Assembly: GCA_902470095.1 (NCBI GenBank) | Contig: CABRFG010000042.1 | Location: 1-20,290, forward strand | Source: an uncultured Collinsella sp. | GTDB taxonomy: Bacteria; Actinomycetota; Coriobacteriia; Coriobacteriales; Coriobacteriaceae | Reading direction: 5' to 3' | DNA: 20,290 nt | Part shown: positions 6,820 to 14,176 of the stretch, one piece after another | How positions within the stretch are numbered: position 1 is the first letter of the stretch | How the letters are laid out: each line of letters opens with the position of its first letter | Notes under the pieces: model-generated | The model's input: the letters and a program-made list of their open reading frames with translations, nothing else | The model's database searches: none | What the model was told of the DNA's origin: nothing | Made by a program: the position numbers and the translations under genes

Positions 6820-8034
6820 TTACTGGTAGCGTAGGCACTCCACCGGGTCGAGCTTTGCCGCACGGCGAGCGGGGTAGAAGCCAAAGATTACGCCGATGCC
6901 GACGGAGACGGCGAAGGCCAGCAATACCGTGGCGATTGAAAAGCTCGGTGTGATTTGCCCGCTGGCACCGAGCTCGCCGAGAACCCCTGATCCTGCGGCA
7001 AACATCGCAAGAGCCCAGGCCAGCAGATAGCCAATCAGGACACCCAACAGTCCGCCGGTGACGCACAGCGCCGAAGACTCGGCCAAAAACTGCGCGGTGA
7101 TATCGCGACGACTTGCGCCCAGAGCACGGCGAATACCGATCTCGCGGATGCGCTCAGTCACGTTGGTGAGCATCATGTTCATAATGCCGATACCGCCGAC
7201 AAGCAGCGAGATGCTGGCGACAGCACCCATGATGAGTGAGAACGCGCCCATAAAGGAGTTGAGCGCATCGATGGCGCTTTTCATGGATGTCGCCGATACA
7301 CTGTCGTACTCGTCCTCCTCCTCGATGCCCTTCATCGCGCGCACCTTGGACTCGATGGTTTTGCAGAGCTCATCCATGTCCGTGCCCTCGGCGGCAAGTG
7401 CCGTCACGCTGGGGAATGAAGGATTCTCGTCGCCAAACAGTCCGGAGATAGTTTCGCGTGGCATATACAGCGTGAGCGAGCCCATGGAGTCGCTGCCGCC
7501 ATCAATCACGCCTACAATCTGCACCTCGCCGTTGGACACCTTGATGGTTTTCCCCAGCGCATCCTGTTCGTTGCCGTACAGCTGATCGGCGCCGTTGCGG
7601 CTGATGAGCGCCACACGCGAGCCTGATTGGGACTCGGCCTGGGAATAGGTGCGCCCCGCAACGAGCTTGCTGGCCCCCACGGCGTCAAGCATGTCACTAT
7701 CGACACCCTGTGCCATGACGGTATAGCTTTTATTGCCGGTCTTGTACTCGGTATACGCGCTGTCGACAATGCCGATCTGCTCTATCTGCGGCACCAGTTT
7801 TTGAAGCTTCTCGATGTCCGACTCGGTGAGTTCTTGCGACGAATAGATTTGCACCATGCGTGCCGCATTGAGGCCCAGGCTGTTGACCAAGCTGTTTTGG
7901 ATGCCGCCGATGAGCGAAGTCATGGCGATAACCGAGGCGATGCCGATGACAATGCCCAGGATGGTGAGCAGGCTGCGCCCCTTGTTGGCCTCGAGCGAGT
8001 GAAGGGCTTCCTGGATAAGATCGCGGGCGCTCAT
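6820..8034 (-). CDS. MacB/FtsX-type ABC transporter permease
   Basis: This 404-residue membrane permease belongs to the MacB-like (type VII, mechanotransmission) ABC family. One transmembrane segment lies at about 21-43 (preceded by the typical E.N.GRSLLTILGIVIGIASV motif), followed by a large extracytoplasmic domain (about 45-260). Three more segments lie near 262-288, 320-346 and 366-386. The TERIREIGIRRALGAS block (293-308) is the classic cytoplasmic FtsX signature that contacts the ATPase, and the protein ends PARRAAKLDPVECLRYQ as most MacB permeases do. The ATG overlaps the ATPase stop by 4 bp and is preceded by AAAGGAGA. It forms a set with the two genes transcribed before it. Substrate is not predictable: macrolide, peptide or lipid export are all known for the family. 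Confidence 0.93.
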   Translation of the reverse strand: MSARDLIQEALHSLEANKGRSLLTILGIVIGIASVIAMTSLIGGIQNSLVNSLGLNAARMVQIYSSQELTESDIEKLQKLVPQIEQIGIVDSAYTEYKTGNKSYTVMAQGVDSDMLDAVGASKLVAGRTYSQAESQSGSRVALISRNGADQLYGNEQDALGKTIKVSNGEVQIVGVIDGGSDSMGSLTLYMPRETISGLFGDENPSFPSVTALAAEGTDMDELCKTIESKVRAMKGIEEEDEYDSVSATSMKSAIDALNSFMGAFSLIMGAVASISLLVGGIGIMNMMLTNVTERIREIGIRRALGASRRDITAQFLAESSALCVTGGLLGVLIGYLLAWALAMFAAGSGVLGELGASGQITPSFSIATVLLAFAVSVGIGVIFGFYPARRAAKLDPVECLRYQ

Positions 8035-8804
8035 GCCATCTCTCCTTTCGGCGGGTTGGCGGAGGCGGAAATCATGGGCAGGCTATCTACGGCGCTGCGT
8101 AGGGTCCGCGGTGCATGTGGAATATACGCGCCGTCGTGAATGCGACCGTCGCGGATGGTCACGGCACGGTCGGCCTCGGCGGCGATGCCGGGGTCGTGTG
8201 TGATAAGCACGATGGTTTTGCCGCGCTTCTGGAGCTTATGGAAGGTCTCCATCACAAGCGCTCCGGTAGCGGAGTCCAGGTTTCCCGTCGGCTCATCGGC
8301 CAGGATGATGGGCGGGTCATTAACGAGGGCGCGTGCGATGGCGACACGCTGCATCTGGCCGCCCGAGAGCTCGGATATGCGGTGGTCCCAGTGGTCGACC
8401 GGTAGCGTGACGGCCTGCAGCGCGTGCACGGCGCGCATTTCGCGCTGGCTACGGGGCACATTGGTGTAGGCCAGCGGCAGCATGACGTTTTCGATAACCG
8501 ACAGGCGCGGCAGCAGGTTGAAGCTCTGAAAGACAAAGCCAATGCTCAGGGCGCGAACTTCGGTGAGCTCGTCATCATCGAGCTCGGCCACGTTGAGCCC
8601 TTGCAGGTAGTAGTCGCCCGCCGTCGGCTTATCCAGGCAGCCTAGGATGTTCATGAGCGTTGATTTGCCCGAGCCCGAGGGGCCAGTGATAGCGACGAAT
8701 TCGCCGGGATTTACCGCCAGGCTCACGTTGTGCAGGATGTGGGCGCACCCCGCCTCGCTCTCAAAGATGCGGTGCACGTTGCGGATGTCGATAACGGGAC
8801 GCAT
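8031..8804 (-). CDS. MacB/LolD-type ABC transporter ATP-binding protein
   Basis: This 257-residue cytoplasmic ATPase powers the FtsX-like permease encoded immediately after it. Visible elements are Walker A GPSGSGKST (41-49), the Q-loop in VFQSFNLLPRLSVIENVMLP (91-110), the ABC signature LSGGQ (146-150), Walker B IILADE (166-171), the D-loop NLDS and the H-loop H203 in LITHD. The Q-loop region with NLLP is typical of MacB/LolD-type ATPases. The ATG at 8804 shares its A with the TAA of the preceding membrane fusion gene (TAATG), and the gene overlaps the permease by 4 bp, so all three are translationally coupled. The C-terminal 35 or so residues beyond the usual end are poorly conserved and Pro/Ala-rich, and their DNA contains the permease's ribosome-binding site. 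Confidence 0.95.
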   Translation of the reverse strand: MRPVIDIRNVHRIFESEAGCAHILHNVSLAVNPGEFVAITGPSGSGKSTLMNILGCLDKPTAGDYYLQGLNVAELDDDELTEVRALSIGFVFQSFNLLPRLSVIENVMLPLAYTNVPRSQREMRAVHALQAVTLPVDHWDHRISELSGGQMQRVAIARALVNDPPIILADEPTGNLDSATGALVMETFHKLQKRGKTIVLITHDPGIAAEADRAVTIRDGRIHDGAYIPHAPRTLRSAVDSLPMISASANPPKGEMA

Positions 8805-10240
8805 TACATGCCCTCGTCGGCAGACATACTGCCCGAATCCGCGCCGTAGCCGCCGTCAGCCGCTGCGTCCGCTCCGGTGTCCATAACGAGGGTGTCGCCA
8901 TCGCGCAGCTTGGTAACCGGCACGTTGGGGTTGATCTCGTTGCCCTGGTCGTCGCGCTTGACCTGTGTCTTGCCGACTACGGCTTCGTTGTCGTTTTGCG
9001 TCACGACGGTCACCTTCACGCGACGGGTTTGCTTGCCCTCGTCATCAGTCGCCACGTTGACGTAATAGTGTTCGCCGTCTTCGGTCATGAGCGCCATCGT
9101 CGGCACCATCACCACGTCGTCGAGCTGCTCGGTCACCACTGATACCTCGGCTGTCATGCCCGGCTTCAGGCGCGCGTCGGGCGCCTCTATGAGAATGTCG
9201 ACGTTAAAGGTTACGCTGCCGCCGCCACCGTTGGCGGCGTCAGAGTTTGCCACCGACGCGATAGCCGTGACGGTGCCCTGGCTCACGATATCGGGAAACG
9301 CGGGATACGTGACGTTGGCGCTCTGCCCAACGGCGATCTTGGCGATGTCCTTTTCGCCCACCTGCACGGTCACCTTCATCTTGGATAGGTCGGCGATCTG
9401 CATGCACTGCTTGCCGCCGCTCGTATCACTTTCGCCCATGATCATGCCGCCTGTTACCGTGGCGCCCACCTTGGCGTTGAGCTCCACGATGCTGCCCGAG
9501 CTCGGGGCCGTGACAGTACGGCTGGCGGCCTTGGCGTTCGCCTGATCGAGGTTTGCCTGGGCTGAAGCGAGGCTGCGCTGCGCGGCCGATACGGCGTTCG
9601 TGTCCGCTGATGCGTCGGAGACGCCAGCCGCTGCGGAAGCTCTATCGACGTCCGTCGTTGGGTTGGCCTGCGCGGCAGCTGCGGCTTTCTTCGCATTAGC
9701 GAGGTCTTCTTGAGCGGCAGCAACTGCACGCTGCGCCTCGGCAACGTTGCGATCGAGCTCGTCGTTTTTAATGGTCATAAGCACGTCGCCCTCGTTGACG
9801 GATTGGCCCGCCTGCACGTTGATCGAATCGACCGTACCGTCGACAGAAGGGGAGACCACTGAGGACGAAATGGGTTTGAGCTGGCCTTTCGCCTCGACCC
9901 TTGTGGTAAACGTGCCCTCGGTCACCATGTCAGTCACAGGCCCACTAGCGCCCTGTGGCTGCGCATTGATAACCAGGGTTGCGACAATGGCAATGAGCGC
10001 GATGGCACCCACGACGCCGGCGGCAATACCGCGTCGAATCAGCTTTTTGCGTCGACGTTCGGCACGTTTTGCCTTGAGCTTGGCATATGCCTCTTCATCG
10101 GAAATCTCGGCCGTATCGTTCGCGCGTCCGCTCTGCTTGTCGGCATATACGTTTGAAATCAGAGGAATCGTTTCGGTGGCACCTTCGGGCGTGCGCTCGG
10201 TATTATCTGGGCCCGGGGTGATCGTGGGGACATTCGGCAT
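8804..10240 (-). CDS. MacA-like membrane fusion (periplasmic adaptor type) protein
   Basis: This 478-residue adaptor of a MacAB-like exporter is anchored in the membrane with its bulk outside. A long N-terminal cytoplasmic stretch (1-70, ending in a basic KAKRAERRRKKLIRR cluster) precedes one transmembrane segment (71-91). A lipoyl/barrel-sandwich half (about 125-160), an alanine-rich coiled-coil hairpin (about 160-240), the second lipoyl half (241-265, TVTAPSSGSIVELNAKVG) and beta-barrel/membrane-proximal domains (270-440) follow. The C-terminus is acidic and Gly/Ser-rich (DTGADAAADGGYGADSG...), of unknown role. I chose the ATG at 10240 because AAGGAG lies 5 bp upstream; an upstream in-frame ATG at 10303 would add 21 unlikely residues that overlap the hairpin at 10275-10304. 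Homologues in Gram-positive bacteria work without an outer-membrane channel. Confidence 0.88.
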   Translation of the reverse strand: MPNVPTITPGPDNTERTPEGATETIPLISNVYADKQSGRANDTAEISDEEAYAKLKAKRAERRRKKLIRRGIAAGVVGAIALIAIVATLVINAQPQGASGPVTDMVTEGTFTTRVEAKGQLKPISSSVVSPSVDGTVDSINVQAGQSVNEGDVLMTIKNDELDRNVAEAQRAVAAAQEDLANAKKAAAAAQANPTTDVDRASAAAGVSDASADTNAVSAAQRSLASAQANLDQANAKAASRTVTAPSSGSIVELNAKVGATVTGGMIMGESDTSGGKQCMQIADLSKMKVTVQVGEKDIAKIAVGQSANVTYPAFPDIVSQGTVTAIASVANSDAANGGGGSVTFNVDILIEAPDARLKPGMTAEVSVVTEQLDDVVMVPTMALMTEDGEHYYVNVATDDEGKQTRRVKVTVVTQNDNEAVVGKTQVKRDDQGNEINPNVPVTKLRDGDTLVMDTGADAAADGGYGADSGSMSADEGM

Positions 10241-10274
10241 AGCGTCTCCTTTATAGAAAGTACCTCGATAAGTA

Positions 10275-10304
10275 TATGCGCCCACCGGTTGGGGCGGGCG
10301 CATA
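10275..10304. terminator. GC-rich intergenic hairpin between L,D-transpeptidase and exporter genes
   Basis: The arms 10275-10286 and 10293-10304 pair over 12 positions with one mismatch around a 6-nt loop (GGTTGG). It lies about 70 bp past the L,D-transpeptidase stop on the - strand and 35 bp before the adaptor gene start. The sequence after the stem on the - strand is only weakly T-rich (TACTTAT), so termination is plausible but not textbook. It could equally structure the leader of the exporter operon. Confidence 0.45.
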
Positions 10305-10372
10305 GGACGGTTTCTTTCGGAACTGTTAGATTGGTCGCAGCGGTTCCACGTTGTAGGAATGCGCGCGTTGCA

Positions 10373-12106
10373 CTACGAGTGGACAACCACGCACAGGCCG
10401 ACTTTGATGCAGTCGTGAAGTGCCTTGGCGTCTGCCAGGCGCAGGTTGATGCAACCGTGGCTGCCGCACCACTTGTACGACTCGGCATTATCGAAGCTCT
10501 TGTCGTTTTGCCAGGTGGCATCGTGGAAGCCGATCATGTTGCCCTCAAACGGCATCCAGTAGCTCACCGGGCTCTCGTATTTGGGCTTACCGGTCTCGGG
10601 GTCCTTGGCTCCGATCAGGGTGCTGCCGCCGTCGTTGCTGTTGATCTGCCACACGCCTTCGGGGGTGGCGTCTTCGCCCGGTTTGCCGGAAATAAAGTTG
10701 GCCTCCCACACGATATTGCCGCTCTCGTCATAGTAGCGCGCGTGCTGCTCGGACAGGTCGACGTCGATATACGCCTTCCAGTCGGGCTCTCCCTTTGCGG
10801 TAAAGGTGTCGGCCTTCTGGGAGTACTTGATCTCGATCTCGCCGGTCTGCTTGTTGTTAATGGCGTCCTCGACCTGCTTGGCGAGCGAGCTGCTGTCGAT
10901 GGACCAACCAAAGTCGCCGCCTTCGACGGCGCACTGCTTGCCATCGGCGCGCGTCCACCAACGAGTGGAGCCCACGGTATTAAAGCCGTTGGCGAGTTCG
11001 GCTGCCCAGCTGCTGATCTGCGACGTATCGAGCGTGGGGTTGGCCGGATCGGCAAAGCTGATCCACTGCAACACGGAGCCGCCATCAACCTTGCCGGCAT
11101 CCTCGCCGTTGAGCTTGAGGGTCACGTTGACGCCCAGGAAGTTGTTGGCGGCATCGCATGCGGCCTGAATCTGATCATCGGTCAGCGTTCCATTAAGCGG
11201 CTCATAGGCATCGTTGCCGAGCTTGGAAAGATCTACGGTCTCGGTCAGCGAGGCAAGCTCGAGCTCGGCGTACTTAATGACATGCTCGCGGTTGAGCTTT
11301 TCGTTGGAGCGCGCCTTCTCGACGGTAAACTTGCCGGCCTGCTCGTCATAGGAGCTATTGGCCTCGAACGTGCCCGAACGGCCCTCGTTAAACTCGTCGA
11401 TGGCGGCGCCCAGATCCTCCTCAAACTGCTTTTGGTCAAAGGTGTCGGAGAGCATGGACAGGTCGACGTCTTGATCAAGATCGACTTCGTTGGAGGTAGC
11501 GGTTGTTTTGGTCTTGCCGCTTAAGGATTCCACAAGACGGACCGGCCATATAAAGGCTTCGTTGTGGCTGATGATTTCTTTTGCGGCAGCTTCGCCGTCG
11601 ACGATGGGCTCATCGGACTCGGGCTGATAGGTCCAGCTAAAGTCATCGCCTGTCACGGCGAGCTTATAGTGCTTCCATGCCGAATTGACCTTGGTGGCGG
11701 CAGACGAAGCGTTGGAGAACGAGACGTCGACGCCGGCGATGGTGGTGTTGGGGTAGGCTACCTGCGAAAACGCTACGACGCCTACTATATAGACAATGAC
11801 GATTAGGCCCAGGACGACAAATAACGTCGTCTTTTTGCCCGACTTATTGTTCTCGGCGGGTTTGCGCGCGGGGCCGCGATCGCCTCGAGCGTGCGTGGGG
11901 GGCTGCTTGGGCGCATTGCCGTTTGCCTGGCGCTGCTGACGTTGTTGACGCTGCTGTCGCTGTTGGTTCGGGTGTTGGGAAGCGTTTGCCGCACCACGCT
12001 GCTGACCGTGGCTCGGCGCGATAGGACGCGGCGACTGAACGCCACCGGTGTGCCTGCTCGGCTGCTGCGGATCGGGAATCAGTTGAGTTCGATCGTTTTG
12101 CGACAT
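10373..12106 (-). CDS. Membrane-anchored L,D-transpeptidase (YkuD domain) with Gln/Arg-rich N-terminal tail
   Basis: This 577-residue enzyme probably forms 3-3 peptidoglycan cross-links or attaches proteins to the wall. Residues 1-92 are a cytoplasmic, Pro/Gln/Arg-rich disordered tail with a QQR repeat near 48-59. Residues 94-114 are a single transmembrane segment, and the rest is extracellular. The middle (about 118-440) resembles the two peptidoglycan-binding type-4/VanW-like modules often found before YkuD. The C-terminal YkuD domain carries the catalytic motif SHGCINL with H550 and C552, plus GFHDATW (near 520). Ending immediately after the domain is normal. Two ATGs compete: 12115 has AAGGA only 1 bp away, while 12106 has it at 10 bp, so I prefer 12106. 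A TATAAT box lies 58 bp upstream. The adjacent exporter operon is probably separate because of the 132-bp gap with a hairpin. Confidence 0.9.
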   Translation of the reverse strand: MSQNDRTQLIPDPQQPSRHTGGVQSPRPIAPSHGQQRGAANASQHPNQQRQQRQQRQQRQANGNAPKQPPTHARGDRGPARKPAENNKSGKKTTLFVVLGLIVIVYIVGVVAFSQVAYPNTTIAGVDVSFSNASSAATKVNSAWKHYKLAVTGDDFSWTYQPESDEPIVDGEAAAKEIISHNEAFIWPVRLVESLSGKTKTTATSNEVDLDQDVDLSMLSDTFDQKQFEEDLGAAIDEFNEGRSGTFEANSSYDEQAGKFTVEKARSNEKLNREHVIKYAELELASLTETVDLSKLGNDAYEPLNGTLTDDQIQAACDAANNFLGVNVTLKLNGEDAGKVDGGSVLQWISFADPANPTLDTSQISSWAAELANGFNTVGSTRWWTRADGKQCAVEGGDFGWSIDSSSLAKQVEDAINNKQTGEIEIKYSQKADTFTAKGEPDWKAYIDVDLSEQHARYYDESGNIVWEANFISGKPGEDATPEGVWQINSNDGGSTLIGAKDPETGKPKYESPVSYWMPFEGNMIGFHDATWQNDKSFDNAESYKWCGSHGCINLRLADAKALHDCIKVGLCVVVHS

Positions 12107-12163
12107 CGTATGCATATCCTTCGATTTTCGCCTTGCGGTTCATCGTGTTTTTACTGGGCTTGC

Positions 12164-12169
12164 ATTATA
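12164..12169 (-). promoter_or_regulatory. Candidate -10 box of the L,D-transpeptidase gene
   Basis: A perfect TATAAT on the - strand lies 58 bp before the chosen start codon. No convincing TTGACA-like -35 box lies 16-18 bp upstream, so only the -10 is claimed. Confidence 0.4.
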
Positions 12170-12212
12170 GCGATTGCCCTGCTGTTTGTGGTACGGAAAC
12201 GGTGGCATTCAA

Positions 12213-12238
12213 AAGAGGTGGGACATTTGTCCCACCTT
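12213..12238 (-). terminator. Hairpin terminator downstream of sdaA
   Basis: A perfect 10-bp stem (12215-12224 with 12227-12236) closes on a 2-nt gap (effectively a 4-nt loop) and carries the GGGACA/TGTCCC core. On the - strand it is followed by CTTTTG. It lies about 20 bp past the sdaA stop and before the L,D-transpeptidase promoter, where an sdaA terminator would be expected. The T-run is short, so efficiency is uncertain; the palindrome is nearly symmetric and could act from either side. Confidence 0.6.
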
Positions 12239-12255
12239 TGAGTCGTTCTTTGCCG

Positions 12256-13863
12256 CTATCCGCACACACCGCATTTTGCACAGGCCGAAAGTGCGGCCGG
12301 AGCCTGCGCGATGCCGCCCTTTGCCGTCTCGCGCAGCGTGGCCGGCAACGCGTGACCCACCGAGAGCATGACATGTGCCATCTGGTCAAACGGCACCAGG
12401 CTCTTAATGCCTGCGAGGGCGAGTTGTGCCGAGCTAAAGGCCGCTGCCACGCCGATGGCGTTGCGGTTTTGGCAGGGCACCTCCACGAGGCCACCGACGG
12501 GGTCACAAACGAGGCCCAGCAGGTTACTTAGCGCGATGGAACTGGCGTCAAGCGCCTGCTCGGGCGTGCCGCCGAGCATCTGTACCAGCGCGGCGGCTGC
12601 CATGGCGGCGGCGCTTCCGACCTCGGCTTGGCAGCCGCCCTCGGCGCCGGCAACGCAGGCGCTTGTGGTGAGGTTGAGGCCGATGGCGGCTGCGCAGTAT
12701 AGCGCGTCCATGACCTGCTCGTCGTCGAGCTGCAGGCGATCGGCGAGCGCCAGCACGCAGCCGGGCACAACACCCGCGGAGCCGGCCGTGGGGGCGGCGA
12801 CGATCACGCCCATCGTGGCGGAGCGCTCGAGCACGGCCATCGCGCGGGCCACGGCGTCGGTCTGGACGATGCCCATCAGGCTTGCACTCAAATCGTTGCG
12901 GCTGGTGGCATCGACGAGTTTGGCCTCGCCGCCGATTAGCCCACCGAGCGAGCGCTGCGGATTGGCGAGGGGGGCCGTGGTCTCCTCGCGCATGACGTCG
13001 AGCACGCGGCGCATGGCGGCGACGGCGTGGGCCTCGCCGGTCAGACGCGCCTCGCGAACGGCCATGACGGCGCCGATGCTGAGCCCCAGTTCCTCGCACG
13101 CATCGAGCAGCTGCTCGCCGTCGTCGAAGATTTCCTTGGCCGAGACGCCGGGGGAGAGCGACGAGGCGGAACCGGGGAGCTCGATAAACGTTGCGTAATC
13201 GACATTGTCGAGCTTGCGCAGCATGGGGACGACGGTGTCGTCGGGCGCGCCGTCGGTCTCAAAGACGGAGTAGGCCTGGCCGCCCACCTCGGTGCGGTAG
13301 GTACGGCAAAACGCGATGTTTACATGGGCGTAGGCGAGCAGGTTCGTGAGCGCGGCGAGCACGCCGGGAACGTCCTTGTGCGCCACGAAGAGCGTGGAAT
13401 ACATACCCAAGATGTCGACGCCGACGCCGTTAATGCGGCTGATGCGCATCTTGCCGCCGCCCAGGCTCTCGCCGCGGACCTGTGCCGTAGCGCCCGTGTT
13501 GTCGACCATGTCGATGTCGACGGTGTTGGGGTGGATGGAGGCGTCGTCGCCCTTGATGTCAAAGTGATATTCGAGGCCCTGCTCGCGTGCGAGGTCGAAG
13601 GCCTGCTTGATGTTCTCGTCATCGGTGTCGAGGCCCAGGATGCCCGCGACGAGCGCACGGTCGGTGCCGTGGCCGCGGTAGGTGTGGGCGAAGGAGTTCC
13701 ACAGGCCAAAGGTGACTTTGGTGATGCGGCCTTCCAGCAGGCTGGCGGCAACTTGGGCGCAGCGCAGGGCGCCGGCGGTGTGCGATGAGCTGGGGCCGAC
13801 CATGACGGGGCCCAAGATCTCGAATGCCGAGGTCGTAGCTAGTGTTTGCGGCTTGCCTGCCAT
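12256..13863 (-). CDS. sdaA: L-serine dehydratase, single-chain iron-sulfur type
   Basis: This oxygen-sensitive [4Fe-4S] enzyme deaminates L-serine to pyruvate and ammonia. The 535-residue protein combines the beta domain (about 1-240, starting TSAFEILGPVMVGPSSSHTAG, the serine/phosphate-loop hallmark, with an ACT-like segment near 180-225) and the alpha domain in one chain. In the alpha domain the cysteines C411 (AEGGC), C453 (LVCDPVGG) and C464 (EVPC) have the same spacing (42 and 11) as the cluster ligands C343, C385 and C396 of the Legionella enzyme. The protein ends CAKCGVCG, so a C-terminal cysteine (C534) could act as the tail ligand described for that enzyme. The ATG at 13863 has AGGAG 5 bp upstream. 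The frame stays open further upstream through the palindromic element at 13889-14009, but that extension has no family similarity. A hairpin terminator follows the gene. Confidence 0.94.
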   Translation of the reverse strand: MAGKPQTLATTSAFEILGPVMVGPSSSHTAGALRCAQVAASLLEGRITKVTFGLWNSFAHTYRGHGTDRALVAGILGLDTDDENIKQAFDLAREQGLEYHFDIKGDDASIHPNTVDIDMVDNTGATAQVRGESLGGGKMRISRINGVGVDILGMYSTLFVAHKDVPGVLAALTNLLAYAHVNIAFCRTYRTEVGGQAYSVFETDGAPDDTVVPMLRKLDNVDYATFIELPGSASSLSPGVSAKEIFDDGEQLLDACEELGLSIGAVMAVREARLTGEAHAVAAMRRVLDVMREETTAPLANPQRSLGGLIGGEAKLVDATSRNDLSASLMGIVQTDAVARAMAVLERSATMGVIVAAPTAGSAGVVPGCVLALADRLQLDDEQVMDALYCAAAIGLNLTTSACVAGAEGGCQAEVGSAAAMAAAALVQMLGGTPEQALDASSIALSNLLGLVCDPVGGLVEVPCQNRNAIGVAAAFSSAQLALAGIKSLVPFDQMAHVMLSVGHALPATLRETAKGGIAQAPAALSACAKCGVCG

Positions 13864-13888
13864 GGGTGCTCCTTTAATCTGCCCCGCC

Positions 13889-14009
13889 GTTCCGAGGGCT
13901 TTGGTATTTGGTCGCCTGCTCGGACAGTCCTGCTCGCACGGAGGCCACATTAAGTGGCCTCCGGCTCGTGCGGAACTCGCGATCGACCAAATACCAAAGC
14001 CCTCGGAAC
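13889..14009. repeat. 121-bp palindromic element with 26-bp perfect terminal inverted repeats
   Basis: The arms 13889-13914 and 13984-14009 are perfect 26-bp inverted repeats (outer end GTTCCGAGGG). Inside is a second palindrome, 13940-13948 with 13954-13962 (GGAGGCCAC / GTGGCCTCC, 5-nt loop). An 8-bp direct repeat CCTGCTCG occurs at 13915-13922 and 13929-13936. It lies 25 bp upstream of the sdaA start codon. If transcribed with sdaA it would fold into a long stem capped by a second hairpin. I see no target-site duplication and no coding content. It could be a non-autonomous miniature mobile element, a genus-specific intergenic repeat, or a structured sdaA leader. Confidence 0.75.
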
Positions 14010-14011
14010 TA

Positions 14012-14042
14012 AGGATACATGGTAGAGGCGCGTGTGCTTCAA
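14012..14042 (-). promoter_or_regulatory. Weak candidate promoter for sdaA
   Basis: On the - strand TTGAAG (14042-14037) and TATCCT (14017-14012) are separated by 19 bp, longer than the preferred 17. A transcript would start within the outer arm of the palindrome at 13889-14009. The rest of 14010-14100 shows nothing else I recognise. Confidence 0.25.
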
Positions 14043-14104
14043 AATTCATTAGCTGGTGACGCAGCGTAGGCTCATATCGAAGCATCTTCACCACCGTTTA
14101 AATA

Positions 14105-14139
14105 AAAAAGAAGTACCGGTTGGAGCCGGTACTTCTTTT
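14105..14139 (-). terminator. Rho-independent terminator of metK
   Basis: A 10-bp perfect stem (14110-14119 with 14126-14135; GAAGTACCGG and its complement) with a 6-nt loop is followed on the - strand by a run of T residues (TTTTTTATTT). It lies about 40 bp past the metK stop. The + strand also has T residues after the stem, but no + strand gene ends here. Confidence 0.88.
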
Positions 14140-14176
14140 GGTGCGTTTTTTCTTGGCTGCAGCTTTTGCCGCTGGC

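Noticed and set aside
10289..11524. A 411-codon open frame on the + strand opposite the L,D-transpeptidase
   Set aside because: Same mirror effect: hydrophobic low-information sequence, no start context, and the - strand gene has a clear catalytic motif and transmembrane segment.
13889..14009. Reading the sdaA-leader palindrome as a T-box or known riboswitch
   Set aside because: I found no T-box antiterminator consensus (no AGGGUGGNACCGCG-like sequence), and the 26-bp perfect helix is not a feature of the riboswitch classes I know.
13864..14094. Upstream in-frame extension of sdaA to an ATG at 14094
   Set aside because: It translates through the palindromic element and has no family similarity; the ATG at 13863 has an ideal ribosome-binding site and the conserved N-terminus.
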